Origin: Ignavibacteria bacterium
GTDB lineage: Bacteria > Bacteroidota > Ignavibacteria > Tepidaquicellales > Tepidaquicellaceae
Assembly (NCBI GenBank): GCA_016710985.1
Contig: JADJTX010000030.1
Span: forward strand, 24,495-88,494
Reading direction: 5' to 3'
Length of the DNA stretch: 64,000 nt
The stretch's first letter is position 1. Every line of letters starts with the position of its first letter. Both the position numbers and the translations under genes were made by a program. Under the pieces are notes generated by a model that saw nothing but the letters and a program-made list of their open reading frames with translations, made no database searches and had not been told where the DNA came from. Positions 54,755 through 63,476 of the stretch are shown here, one piece after another.

Positions 54755-56147
54755 CTTTATGCTGTCCGTTGCTGTGCGGATGCGGATGTATTGTTGGCTG
54801 AGCTCCCTCTACTACAGCTTTTATCTCTGACATTGATACTAATGGTAATGTCTTTAAAAATAATAATAAGAATGTAAAGAAAAATCCGAAGCTGCCGAGT
54901 AATAAACCCAAATCCGTCAGAGTCGGCGTAAACATCGCCCAGCTTGACGGCAGAAAATCCCGGTGTAAAGATGTAACTATGATTACAAACCTTTCAAACC
55001 ACATTCCGACATTCACAAGTATTACAAGTACCATCGTTATCGGTATAGACCTTCTGACTTTTCTGAACCAAAATAGCTGCGGAAAAATAACGTTACAGCT
55101 TACCATTATCCAGTAAGCCCATGCATAAGGTCCGAAAGCCCTGTTGATAAAAGTAAACTGCTCAAACGTATTTGCACTGTACCATGCTATGAAAAATTCA
55201 ATACCGTATGCAAATCCTACCATCATACCGGTGGCAAGCAAAATTTTATTCATCTTCTCCAGATGATCTATGGTAATGATATGCTGCATGTTGAAAACTT
55301 TTCTGACGATTATCAGAACCGTTGCGACCATACCAAATCCCGAAAATATAGCTCCCGCAACAAAGTAAGGAGGGAAGATTGTCGTATGCCAACCCGGAAT
55401 TACCGACACGGCAAAGTCAAAGCTAACGATCGTATGAACTGACAACACAAGCGGTGTTGAAATTCCGGCAAGTATCAGATAAGCTCTTTCATAAGTGCTC
55501 CAGTTTCTGTTCGAGTTAGTCCAGCCTAAGCTTAATACTTTATAAATATTTTTCTTAATTTTACTTGTAGTCTTATCTCTTAATGTAGCTAAGTCCGGTA
55601 TCAGCCCGATTCCCCAGAATAAAAATGAAATAGTAAAGTATGTTGATACTGCAAACACGTCCCATAATAACGGAGACATAAAATTCACCCAGACTCCGTT
55701 TTGATTCGGCAGCGGAATTAAATATCCGGCAAGCCACGGTCTTCCTGTGTGTATGATCGGAAAAATTCCCGCGGTCATAACGGCAAAGATCGTCATCGCC
55801 TCGGCAAACCTTGCTATACCTGTTCTCCATCTTTGTCTGAATAAATAAAGTATGGCGGAGATAAGTGTTCCCGCGTGACCGATACCGATCCAGAAAACAA
55901 AGTTCACAATACCAAACGCCCATCCTACAGGCTGATTATTTCCCCACATTCCGATCCCGTAATATATCGTAAGGAAGAGAGATACTCCTCCTATCAATAA
56001 CGCCGTCGAGGAAATTCCAAATGCTATCCACCAGCCTTTATTCGGCTTTGTCTCGGTAGGTAAGGCAATTATCTCGTCTAGCTCTTTGAGCGGCGGATTA
56101 TTTTCTACGAGCGGAAGCTCTTTTGTATATGTTGCATCAAGACTCAA
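54750..56147 (-). CDS. actC: Alternative complex III subunit ActC (NrfD-like)
   Basis: The 465-residue protein has about ten membrane helices and NrfD/PsrC-like motifs (GIVNFVFWIGIGHAGTLISAI, TTIFPPYFVAGAIFSGFG, MWFERFVIIVTSLHRDFLPS). ActC binds the quinol and passes electrons to the FeS clusters of ActB, and is thought to pump protons. Its start overlaps the ActB stop by four bases (ATGA), giving translational coupling. Confidence 0.95.
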   Translation of the reverse strand: MSLDATYTKELPLVENNPPLKELDEIIALPTETKPNKGWWIAFGISSTALLIGGVSLFLTIYYGIGMWGNNQPVGWAFGIVNFVFWIGIGHAGTLISAILYLFRQRWRTGIARFAEAMTIFAVMTAGIFPIIHTGRPWLAGYLIPLPNQNGVWVNFMSPLLWDVFAVSTYFTISFLFWGIGLIPDLATLRDKTTSKIKKNIYKVLSLGWTNSNRNWSTYERAYLILAGISTPLVLSVHTIVSFDFAVSVIPGWHTTIFPPYFVAGAIFSGFGMVATVLIIVRKVFNMQHIITIDHLEKMNKILLATGMMVGFAYGIEFFIAWYSANTFEQFTFINRAFGPYAWAYWIMVSCNVIFPQLFWFRKVRRSIPITMVLVILVNVGMWFERFVIIVTSLHRDFLPSSWAMFTPTLTDLGLLLGSFGFFFTFLLLFLKTLPLVSMSEIKAVVEGAQPTIHPHPHSNGQHKD

Positions 56148-59100
56148 TGATGTCCCTCCTCTTTTTCCATTTCATATACATTTCTTAATTTTGCTAAGTA
56201 AGTTATGTTCGGTTTAACTTTAATCTCTTCCAAAACACTGTATCCTAAACTGCTGTTATTCAGTTTATAAAAATTGTCGCTCTTGTCATTCTGATCACCG
56301 AATGAGATCGCATTCGTATTGCACGCTTCCTGACATGCTGTCTTTACATTCGAACCTTTAGGTAATCTGTTTTCCTGAATTGCCATCTGTCTTTCATCCA
56401 TTATTCTCTGCAGACAGAACGTGCATTTTTCCATCACACCTCTTGAGCGGACAGTGACCTCAGGATTTGCCATTAGTGAAAATGACTCTTCCTGCTGAAT
56501 ACCTTCCCTGAAGTGATCCCTGAAATTGAAATAGTTAAATCTTCTGACTTTGTAAGGACAGTTGTTGGAGCAGTATCTCGTTCCGACACATCTGTTGTAT
56601 GCCATTCCGTTAATTCCATCCGCGCTGTGTGTAGTTGCAGCTACAGGACAAACATTTTCACACGGCGCAAAATCACAATGCTGACATAGCATCGGCTGGA
56701 AGCTCGCTTTCGGAGCTTCCGGAGTCCCTGAATAATACCTGTCAATACGCATCCACTGCATAGCCCTGTGATTCTTTGTCTGCTCTTTACCGACAACCGG
56801 AATGTTATTTTCCACACTGCACGCCGCCACACATTCGTTACATCCTATACACTTGTTCAGATCTATCACCATTCCCCATTTAAGACCGGTGTGCTCGTAT
56901 TGCTTGTTTATGCTGCCAACTTTAAGCTTTGCCTTTTCCTCTTCAGAATATTTGGTATGCCTGTCTTCTAAAAAGTTTGAATTCTCTTTCCACCCAAGGT
57001 AAGTTCCTTCCTGAATTATTTCTCTTCTGTACTGAATGTCTTTATAAAGGGGTTCGTCAAATGCATAATGGTCCTGTGTTGTGACTATTTCATAAGCATC
57101 TCCTGTTTTACTTATCTTCGCATCATTATACATCCACGAAGATAACGCAGGATTCTGTGTCATTAATTTATTTCCGTTAAATCCAACATCTTTACCTACT
57201 ATACCGCAGACACTTCTTCCGTATCCGAGTTCGACGGCAACTACTCCTTCAGCAATTCCCGGCTGTACGAACACAGGAATGTCAAGACTTCCGCCCGAAG
57301 TAGTTATTTTTATTATATCATCTTGTTTTAAATCCAATGCTTTCGATGTCTGAACTGAAATGGCTGCAAAGTTATCCCAGGCAACTCTCGATACAGACTT
57401 CGGTAATTCCTGAAGCCATCCGTTATTAGCATATCTTCCGTCACCCAATGAACTGCTCTTCGTTAGAATCACAACATAGTCAGAGCTCTGAGTAAGTTTG
57501 GAATTATTCGTCGTAAAGGATTCCGGTTTGAATGTTACAGCAGAAGTTTCACCAGCTGCTGAAACAGGACTAACGCTTACTACACCGTCATTCAGTCCGC
57601 CGTACCATGCTTTTTTAAAGTCAGCTTCAGAAGTAAATTTGGAAAGCACTGTGCCTTTCCAATTATCCATTACATACTGATGATAAATATCATTATTGAA
57701 AGCATCCTTTGTTCCTTTGATCCATGTAAGAAGAATTTCTTCTTTCTGACGTGTATTATACAATGGCGCTATCACAGGTTGCTGCAGGCTTGCAAAATTA
57801 TTCCGTGTCTGAAAATCTCCCCATGACTCGAACATTGAATTTACCGGTAAGACATAATTACTAACCTCTGCTGATTCATTCTCTGATTCAGTTATCGTAA
57901 TTACTAAAGGCACATTTTTTATTGCTTCGGCATACCCGCTGTCCGTCGGTAAATGATAAACAGGATTTGAATCAAAATGAATCACGACAGATGTGTTTCC
58001 CGAACGGATACCTGAAACTAAACTCTCCAATTCAGCTTTAGTGCTTAAAGGGATCAGTTCTACATTTGAAACGTTTGTTACATATAATTTTGTATTTCCT
58101 AAAACTTCATTTAATAAATTTACTGCAATATGAGTAGACTCCGGAAGCATCGAGCCTGCGCTGATATAGGAACTTCCCATATTCTTCTTTAAATCAGACA
58201 CCAAATGATCAATTACCTGTTTGGACAAATTATTCTTTTCGGCAAATGCACCTAAGTTATTGCCTGATAATTTTGAACTGATTCCTGAATCCGACGCAAA
58301 AGCCGACACTCTTTGCTTTGATACAAATTCATTTAGAAGACACATTACAAATTCTTCTATCGCGTCAGTTCTCAGTATCATTCTGTAATCCGCATTCATG
58401 CCGGTTACAGTCGTATTACCTTCGACTGCATACAGTCTGTTAAATTCCTTTCCGTTAAATGCATCCCTGTTCTCAGTGTAAAGTCTTGATGTCTCAACTT
58501 TATTTCCCTCAGTTCCTAAAAAATCTGATTCAAGTGAAAGTATGACTTTTGCATCATTCCATTTTATTAAAGGATAGACCTTTGACCCGTAACATTTTTC
58601 CCAGGCAGAGTTTCTCGCTGATTCATTGAAAAGTTCATATGAATAGACCTTAGCCGAAGGATATGTTGTTTTAAATTCATCTAATAATTTTTTTCGTGAA
58701 GGGGAGTTAATTGTATGCGTGACAATTGCTATTTCTTTATTTCCCGAAGCAGCCTTTTTTATTTCACCAATGATCTTATCATCAATTTCAGCCCAGCTCA
58801 CTTCTTTTGGAGAAGTTTTATTTACTCTCTCTACAGGATTCTTCAATCTTTCCGGATCATATAAACTCATCACACTCGCCTGAGCAATGGCGCAGACTTT
58901 TCCTTTGCTTACAGGATGATCAGGATTACCATCAACCTTTATCGGACGGCCTTCCATTGTTTTGATAAGAATGCCGCAGGCGCTTGAACATCCGGTACAG
59001 GTTGAAGCGTAGTAAGTGGGATTTCCGAGTGTTACTTCTTCAGGTTTTTTATTGTAAGGTATGAACTCACCTTTCTCCCTGAAGTTAGAACATCCGGAAG

Positions 59101-59359
59101 CTGCGACTGCCGCTGAAGCGCTTAGCAGCGCCAGAAATTTTCTTCGTGATAATTTTGAAATTGAATTTTCATCAGGTCTGTCCAAAGCTCCGGGTGCAAA
59201 TTCCTTTCTTTTTTCATTAATAAAATCCGGATCATTATATAAATCTCTGAAGCTCTGCCAGTAATTTATGTCTTTCTCTGCTTCTGGAGAATTATCTTTA
59301 AAGTCAACGCTTGTACTCTGTATTATATTCTCTTTTGTTTTAATTTCTTTATTATCCAT
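56144..59359 (-). CDS. actB: Alternative complex III subunit ActB (FeS protein)
   Basis: The 1071-residue subunit combines a molybdopterin-oxidoreductase-like region that lacks cofactor and a C-terminal ferredoxin part. An N-terminal twin-arginine segment LSRRKFLALLSASAAVAASGC marks export, with the cysteine a likely lipid attachment site. Clusters are bound by CIGCNECVAAC, CQHCDFAPCENVCP, CVGTRYCSNNCP and CTFC/CQEAC motifs, the usual four. I prefer the ATG at 59359, which has AGGA five bases upstream, over one at 59392. Confidence 0.94.
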   Translation of the reverse strand: MDNKEIKTKENIIQSTSVDFKDNSPEAEKDINYWQSFRDLYNDPDFINEKRKEFAPGALDRPDENSISKLSRRKFLALLSASAAVAASGCSNFREKGEFIPYNKKPEEVTLGNPTYYASTCTGCSSACGILIKTMEGRPIKVDGNPDHPVSKGKVCAIAQASVMSLYDPERLKNPVERVNKTSPKEVSWAEIDDKIIGEIKKAASGNKEIAIVTHTINSPSRKKLLDEFKTTYPSAKVYSYELFNESARNSAWEKCYGSKVYPLIKWNDAKVILSLESDFLGTEGNKVETSRLYTENRDAFNGKEFNRLYAVEGNTTVTGMNADYRMILRTDAIEEFVMCLLNEFVSKQRVSAFASDSGISSKLSGNNLGAFAEKNNLSKQVIDHLVSDLKKNMGSSYISAGSMLPESTHIAVNLLNEVLGNTKLYVTNVSNVELIPLSTKAELESLVSGIRSGNTSVVIHFDSNPVYHLPTDSGYAEAIKNVPLVITITESENESAEVSNYVLPVNSMFESWGDFQTRNNFASLQQPVIAPLYNTRQKEEILLTWIKGTKDAFNNDIYHQYVMDNWKGTVLSKFTSEADFKKAWYGGLNDGVVSVSPVSAAGETSAVTFKPESFTTNNSKLTQSSDYVVILTKSSSLGDGRYANNGWLQELPKSVSRVAWDNFAAISVQTSKALDLKQDDIIKITTSGGSLDIPVFVQPGIAEGVVAVELGYGRSVCGIVGKDVGFNGNKLMTQNPALSSWMYNDAKISKTGDAYEIVTTQDHYAFDEPLYKDIQYRREIIQEGTYLGWKENSNFLEDRHTKYSEEEKAKLKVGSINKQYEHTGLKWGMVIDLNKCIGCNECVAACSVENNIPVVGKEQTKNHRAMQWMRIDRYYSGTPEAPKASFQPMLCQHCDFAPCENVCPVAATTHSADGINGMAYNRCVGTRYCSNNCPYKVRRFNYFNFRDHFREGIQQEESFSLMANPEVTVRSRGVMEKCTFCLQRIMDERQMAIQENRLPKGSNVKTACQEACNTNAISFGDQNDKSDNFYKLNNSSLGYSVLEEIKVKPNITYLAKLRNVYEMEKEEGHH

Positions 59360-59585
59360 TATTGTCCTGTCTTGAATTTCTCTTAACAGCATTTGGGTTT
59401 TGTGTGATTTTTATTGAACTGTCTTTCCGTGTGTTTGTATCCTGAGTTGATTTAAGTATGTTAAAGGGAAATTTTGAAGCCGCAAACATTCCGAAAGCCA
59501 AAGCTCCGGAATAAAAAAAGAAATTTTTTCTCTTTATCTTAGGTGCTTCAAGAACTTTTTTTGACTCAATTATCTTATCTTGCAT
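59352..59585 (-). CDS. Small TAT-like protein between ActA and ActB
   Basis: A 77-residue protein with one hydrophobic segment (about 22-40, NFFFYSGALAFGMFAAS) after a basic stretch, and a polar tail with ITQNPNAVKRNS. It overlaps the ActB start by eight bases (ATGGATAA), so translation is coupled. It may be a single-helix ACIII subunit or assembly factor. No known family is assigned. Confidence 0.6.
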   Translation of the reverse strand: MQDKIIESKKVLEAPKIKRKNFFFYSGALAFGMFAASKFPFNILKSTQDTNTRKDSSIKITQNPNAVKRNSRQDNNG

Positions 59586-59641
59586 TTAATTTTAGTTGAT
59601 TAAATTAAGCAATCAGTAGCACTTTAATCTTATGAATTTTA

Positions 59642-59668
59642 CAAATCTTACAAATCTGATAAATCTAC
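59642..59668. repeat. Nonamers at the ActA stop
   Basis: CAAATCTTA, CAAATCTGA and TAAATCTAC run into the ActA stop codon (59665-59667). The unit is the same as at the psuG 3' end, 1.3 kb away. Confidence 0.85.
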
Positions 59669-60252
59669 CTATGGCAGGCGGAACAGTTAGTTGGTCCAGT
59701 ATTTATTTTCAGGTCTTCCTTGCCTACACTAATATTTTTAATGGTTTGCTGAGGATTCCTGTGACAATCAAGACATGCCCGCATTGAGAAATCTTTAACC
59801 TGCTCTACAACTTCCATCTCGGCAACGTTTCCGTGACAGTTAGAACAGTCTATGCCTTTATTAACATGAACGCTGTGATTGAAATATGCAAAGTCCGGCA
59901 CTCGGTGAACTCTCTTCCATTCAATGGGAATCCCTTTATTGTAATATTCCGTTAATTTTATGATTTCCGGTCTGTCTGTCCGCGCCTGAGTGTGACAATT
60001 CATACAGACTGAAGCTGACGGAATGTTCGCCTGACGTGATTTTTCCACATCACTGTGACAATAACGACAGTCAATTTTCAGATCTCCTGCATGAAGTTTG
60101 TGAGAGTATGCTATCGGCTGGGGAGGCATATATCCGACACCCTGCCTTTCAGCATAGGAAGCATAATATGTAATTACAAAAACTGTTAAAACTACGAAAA
60201 CTAAAATAGGTATGCGTACTTTGAGGTTGTAATCGAGTAAAAAATTTTTCAT
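59665..60252 (-). CDS. actA: Alternative complex III pentahaem cytochrome ActA
   Basis: The 195-residue protein has an N-terminal membrane anchor (about 13-33) and five CxxCH haem motifs (CRYCH, CMNCH, CSNCH, CLDCH, CSACH). Together with the NrfD, FeS and DUF3341 genes downstream it matches ActA, the periplasmic electron-transfer hub of alternative complex III. It is the first gene of the operon, so the promoter should lie in 60253-60433, where I see no clear consensus. Confidence 0.95.
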   Translation of the reverse strand: MKNFLLDYNLKVRIPILVFVVLTVFVITYYASYAERQGVGYMPPQPIAYSHKLHAGDLKIDCRYCHSDVEKSRQANIPSASVCMNCHTQARTDRPEIIKLTEYYNKGIPIEWKRVHRVPDFAYFNHSVHVNKGIDCSNCHGNVAEMEVVEQVKDFSMRACLDCHRNPQQTIKNISVGKEDLKINTGPTNCSACHR

Positions 60253-60433
60253 TAAATATTTATTGTCTGCAAATATATGAAAATTCTTTTTTCATTTCTA
60301 TGTCTTATTTGAACTCTTTATATACTTTTTACAAATATTTTTCAGAACAATTATTTCAATTGAATTTTAATTTTTCCTTCTTTTTATTCTTAAGGTTCGA
60401 TTCCAGGATAACTAATTATTGATTCATTACTCA

Positions 60434-60859
60434 TTACTTATCGTGTCCGCCCAACTTGCAGCAATCATCAAGTTTTTCATATGAATCTTTATCAGCCGGC
60501 TTGTCATTCGCCTGATAGCCTGCGGCAACTATCACACCTTCGATCTTACTCAGATCAGTTACGGATTTATCAAAATTCACTTTTGCGATCTTCTCTTTCA
60601 CAACTACATTCACTTCATTTATGCCGTCAATTTTCTTTACCGCACTTTCAATGTTTTTTTTGCACATTGCGCACTGCATTGTAGGAAGCTGAACAATCAC
60701 TGTTTCTGACTGATCGGATGACGTTTGAGTCTGCTCTGTATTATCTTTACTATTTTTAGTTTCGGAATTATCCCCGGAAGTTTTATTATCACTTTTTCCG
60801 CAGCCGTTTAAGAATGTAAAAAGTAATAGTATTGCCAAGCTTATTTTTAAGTGCTTCAT
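60434..60859 (-). CDS. Heavy-metal-associated domain lipoprotein
   Basis: The 141-residue protein has a lipobox (LNGC, cysteine about residue 20), a polar linker rich in S, T, D and K, then an HMA domain with the CAMC metal site MQCAMCKKNIESAVKKIDGI. It ends with a CCKLGGHDK tail that could add metal ligands. HMA domains bind copper(I), zinc or mercury. Near an oxidase operon, copper delivery is an attractive guess. The gene is 180 bases before actA on the same strand. Confidence 0.85.
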   Translation of the reverse strand: MKHLKISLAILLLFTFLNGCGKSDNKTSGDNSETKNSKDNTEQTQTSSDQSETVIVQLPTMQCAMCKKNIESAVKKIDGINEVNVVVKEKIAKVNFDKSVTDLSKIEGVIVAAGYQANDKPADKDSYEKLDDCCKLGGHDK

Positions 60860-60930
60860 TTTTTCTAATTTTTATTTATTGATTTTCATCAAAATTAATT
60901 CAATAAAATTCAAAAAGAACTTCAAAAATT

Positions 60931-60975
60931 ATAAATCTTATAAATCTTATAAATCTTACAAATCTTACGAATCTT
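60931..60975. repeat. Nonamers overlapping the psuG stop
   Basis: Five nonamers, ATAAATCTT three times, ACAAATCTT and ACGAATCTT, run through the psuG stop codon (60965-60967) and into its last codons. The final residues of PsuG are thus encoded by the repeat. Confidence 0.93.
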
Positions 60976-61873
60976 CCAATCCTACACCAATCTCAGCTGC
61001 TAATTTTGCATTATTCAAAACAAGCTTTATGTTTGATTCCAGGCTTTTACCTTCCGTTAGCTTTTTTATATGAGATAATAAAAACGGTGTCACATCCTTT
61101 CCTTTTATACCTTTTTCATCCGCTTCTTTTAATGCTTCTTCAATCGCGTTATCAATCGTATTCTTATCCATTGAAAATTCTTCCGGAATAGGATTAGCAA
61201 TTATCACACCGCCATTCAAACCAAGCTCCCATTTGGTTTTTATCATTTCCGCGATTTCTTTTGCTGAGTCAATTTTATAATTCACTTTAAATCCGGACTC
61301 TCTTGTATAAAATGCGGGAAACTCTTCCGTCTTATATCCAATCACCGGGACTCCCATTGTCTCAAGGTATTCTAATGTAAGTCCGATATCAAGAATTGAT
61401 TTCACACCTGCCGATATAACAGCAATATTGGTCTGTGCAAGCTCAGTCAAGTCAGCCGAAATGTCAAACGTATTCTGTGCATTCCTGTGAACACCACCGA
61501 TACCACCCGTAGCAAATATTTTCAAACCAGCAAGCTTAGCACAAATCATTGTAGCTGAAACCGTAGTTGCAGCACTTAGTTTTTGCGAAATTATTACGGG
61601 GATGTCTCTTCGGGAAGCCTTTAAAATATTCTTTTCTGCAGATAGAAATTCCACTTCATTTTTATCCAAACCGATTTTTATTATTCCTTTAATAATTGCA
61701 ATCGTCGCCGGAATTGCTCTGCTGTCCCGTACAGTATTTTCAACCTCAATTGCCGTTTCATAATTTTGCGGGTAAGGCATACCGTGAGAAATGATTGTTG
61801 ACTCCAACGCAATCACGGGTTTTCGGTTAGATAATGCATCACTAACTTCTTCTGAAATATTTAAATGCTTCAT
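60965..61873 (-). CDS. psuG: Pseudouridine-5'-phosphate glycosidase
   Basis: The 302-residue enzyme splits pseudouridine 5'-phosphate into ribose 5-phosphate and uracil. Family blocks are clear: ALESTIISHGMPYPQN near the N-terminus, ATTVSATMICAKLAGLKIFATGGIGGVHR, VISAGVKSILDIG, and GVIIANPIPEEF. Length is typical. No pseudouridine kinase (psuK) is next to it. The stop codon is inside a nonamer repeat. Confidence 0.94.
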   Translation of the reverse strand: MKHLNISEEVSDALSNRKPVIALESTIISHGMPYPQNYETAIEVENTVRDSRAIPATIAIIKGIIKIGLDKNEVEFLSAEKNILKASRRDIPVIISQKLSAATTVSATMICAKLAGLKIFATGGIGGVHRNAQNTFDISADLTELAQTNIAVISAGVKSILDIGLTLEYLETMGVPVIGYKTEEFPAFYTRESGFKVNYKIDSAKEIAEMIKTKWELGLNGGVIIANPIPEEFSMDKNTIDNAIEEALKEADEKGIKGKDVTPFLLSHIKKLTEGKSLESNIKLVLNNAKLAAEIGVGLEDS

Positions 61874-61934
61874 TGTGTTTATAAGAATTTTTTAAATGGA
61901 GTTAAATATCGTTTAAATATTACGAAATTAAAAC

Positions 61935-61982
61935 AAAAAAAATCGAAGTTAATCATAATTCCGATTTTCTTTAACTCGATTT
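61935..61982 (-). terminator. A/T-rich intrinsic terminator of the IscA-like gene
   Basis: On the minus strand, AAATCGAGTTAA and TTAACTTCGATTT (one bulge) pair around an 18-base loop and are followed by a run of eight T. It lies 18 bases past the IscA-like stop. Confidence 0.6.
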
Positions 61983-61999
61983 CAAATCGTTTTAATTTA

Positions 62000-62281
62000 T
62001 TAACAGCATGTACTCCGCCGATTCATTCCATTAAGTATAAAACCTTTTTGCCCGTAATCAATATTGACTCCTTCGAGCATATCTTCCGCAGATATTTCAA
62101 TAAAAAATTTTAAAGTGTCAATCAGCATCTCCTTATCTCCAATGTTTAATTTCTCTGCCGGTGATACATGCAATGCAGGACTGCAGCATCCCTCACCTTT
62201 AAAAATACGAATGCCTGACATTTCATTCTCTTCGTTCAGTAGTTTTTTAAATTGTTCGATAGCTTTTGGCGTTATGTTCAT
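62000..62281 (-). CDS. HesB/IscA-like iron-sulphur protein
   Basis: The 93-residue protein has the IscA/HesB fold pattern MNITPKAIEQFKKLLNEE, IRIFKGEGCCSPALHV and a cysteine pair at the extreme C-terminus (RRSTCC). The double cysteine at the GEGCC site and the late CC differ from the canonical IscA spacing, as in the HesB-like group whose relatives include selenoproteins. The ATG at 62281 is chosen; a TTG at 62290 would add three residues. It lies 10 bases after the ArsG-like gene. Confidence 0.75.
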   Translation of the reverse strand: MNITPKAIEQFKKLLNEENEMSGIRIFKGEGCCSPALHVSPAEKLNIGDKEMLIDTLKFFIEISAEDMLEGVNIDYGQKGFILNGMNRRSTCC

Positions 62282-62300
62282 GATTGTCAAATTATAAATT

Positions 62301-63008
62301 TTATATTACTTTTAAAAAAATATTTAAATAATAAAGTCCGGTAATTATAAATGTAATGCCTGCAAGTATCCGCATCACTTTCTCAACTTTTGTTATGGCT
62401 TTAAAATATACTCCGAGTCTTTCCACACTATAAGCAATAACGAAAGAGAAAAGAATAACCGGCAGTCCTGTGCCAATTGAAAACACCACGGGCAAAGCTA
62501 ATCCTGCGCCGGCAGTAAGTGTCATAGGGATAAGCATTGCAAAGAATAATGCTCCGCTGTAAGGGCAAAAAGCCAGTGCAAACAATGCTCCCAGCAAAAA
62601 TGAACCCAGCAGACCTTTTGATTTGAATTTCTCAGAAAGCTTTTCCGTCAGATTTCCTCCGGAAATGAAATTCAGTTTGATGACATCGAGCATGATCAAA
62701 CCTATGATGATCATTATCGGTCCGATGAACTTCTCTCCATTTCCCTGAAATATTTTGGCAATCTCAAATTTGCTTACACCAAAATAAATAACTGCTCCGA
62801 TCAGAGTATAAGAAAACATTCTGCCTAAAGTGTAAAGCACACCGCTGAGCAAAACTTTGTTTCTGCTGTTTATCGTTTTGGCAATATAAGCTGTTGCCGT
62901 TATATTAGTAGCCAAAGGACACGGACTCACCGCAGTAAGCAAACCCAAAGCGAAAGCAGCCAGTACCGGTATATCCTTGTTTTGTGCCAGTTCATTTAAC
63001 CATTCCAT
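62301..63008 (-). CDS. CcdA/ArsG-like membrane thiol transporter
   Basis: The 235-residue protein has six to seven membrane helices and the cysteine-containing CcdA-like motifs TAVSPCPLATNI and LAFCPYSGALFFAML. CcdA-type proteins pass reducing equivalents across the inner membrane. Close relatives are labelled ArsG (aromatic arsenical efflux), but the paired thioredoxin-like lipoprotein upstream suggests redox export rather than arsenic handling. The export role is inference. Confidence 0.8.
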   Translation of the reverse strand: MEWLNELAQNKDIPVLAAFALGLLTAVSPCPLATNITATAYIAKTINSRNKVLLSGVLYTLGRMFSYTLIGAVIYFGVSKFEIAKIFQGNGEKFIGPIMIIIGLIMLDVIKLNFISGGNLTEKLSEKFKSKGLLGSFLLGALFALAFCPYSGALFFAMLIPMTLTAGAGLALPVVFSIGTGLPVILFSFVIAYSVERLGVYFKAITKVEKVMRILAGITFIITGLYYLNIFLKVI

Positions 63009-63071
63009 TGTGTTAAATTATACCTAATGACTTTCCTGTACATTCGTCCCGAAGTGCTCACCATATTGAAT

Positions 63072-63476
63072 TTAAAAATTATCAATTTCTTTTTGCAGAC
63101 CTCTGATAAATTTTCCTTTGTCTGAAGCATTCATGAATGCAAAATCAGTAAGGTCCAGCTTTTTCCCGTGTTCGGGATCATAAATGAATAAAGACGTTCC
63201 GGCTGTTTTAAAATCATTTGATATTGTTTTATTTTTACTGTCATCTACATTAATGAGCTTAAAGGGGATGCTTCCGTACGGAAGAATTGCTTCTTTCGTC
63301 ATTTCTTCAATTTCCAGACAGGTCTGACATCTGTGCTCAGAGTGAAATTGAATAACTTCGATACCCGGTTTTGATTTAAATTCAGAAACATAAGCCTTAT
63401 CAGTGATGTTTTCATTCTTGTTTTGACATGAACTAAAAATAAAAGCTAAGGCTAAATATAATAATAGTTTATGCAT
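63072..63476 (-). CDS. ArsF-family thioredoxin-like lipoprotein
   Basis: The 134-residue lipoprotein (lipobox SSC at about 17) has a thioredoxin-like domain with the CxxC HRCQTCLEIEEM. This pattern is found in proteins annotated ArsF that sit next to ArsG-like transporters. The two may pass electrons from CcdA-like protein to a periplasmic target. It lies 63 bases upstream of the transporter gene. Confidence 0.8.
   Translation of the reverse strand: MHKLLLYLALAFIFSSCQNKNENITDKAYVSEFKSKPGIEVIQFHSEHRCQTCLEIEEMTKEAILPYGSIPFKLINVDDSKNKTISNDFKTAGTSLFIYDPEHGKKLDLTDFAFMNASDKGKFIRGLQKEIDNF

Noticed and set aside
60394..60404. GGTTCGATTCC resembling a tRNA T-arm
   Set aside because: The flanking bases cannot pair into a T-stem, and no acceptor or anticodon arm can be built around it.
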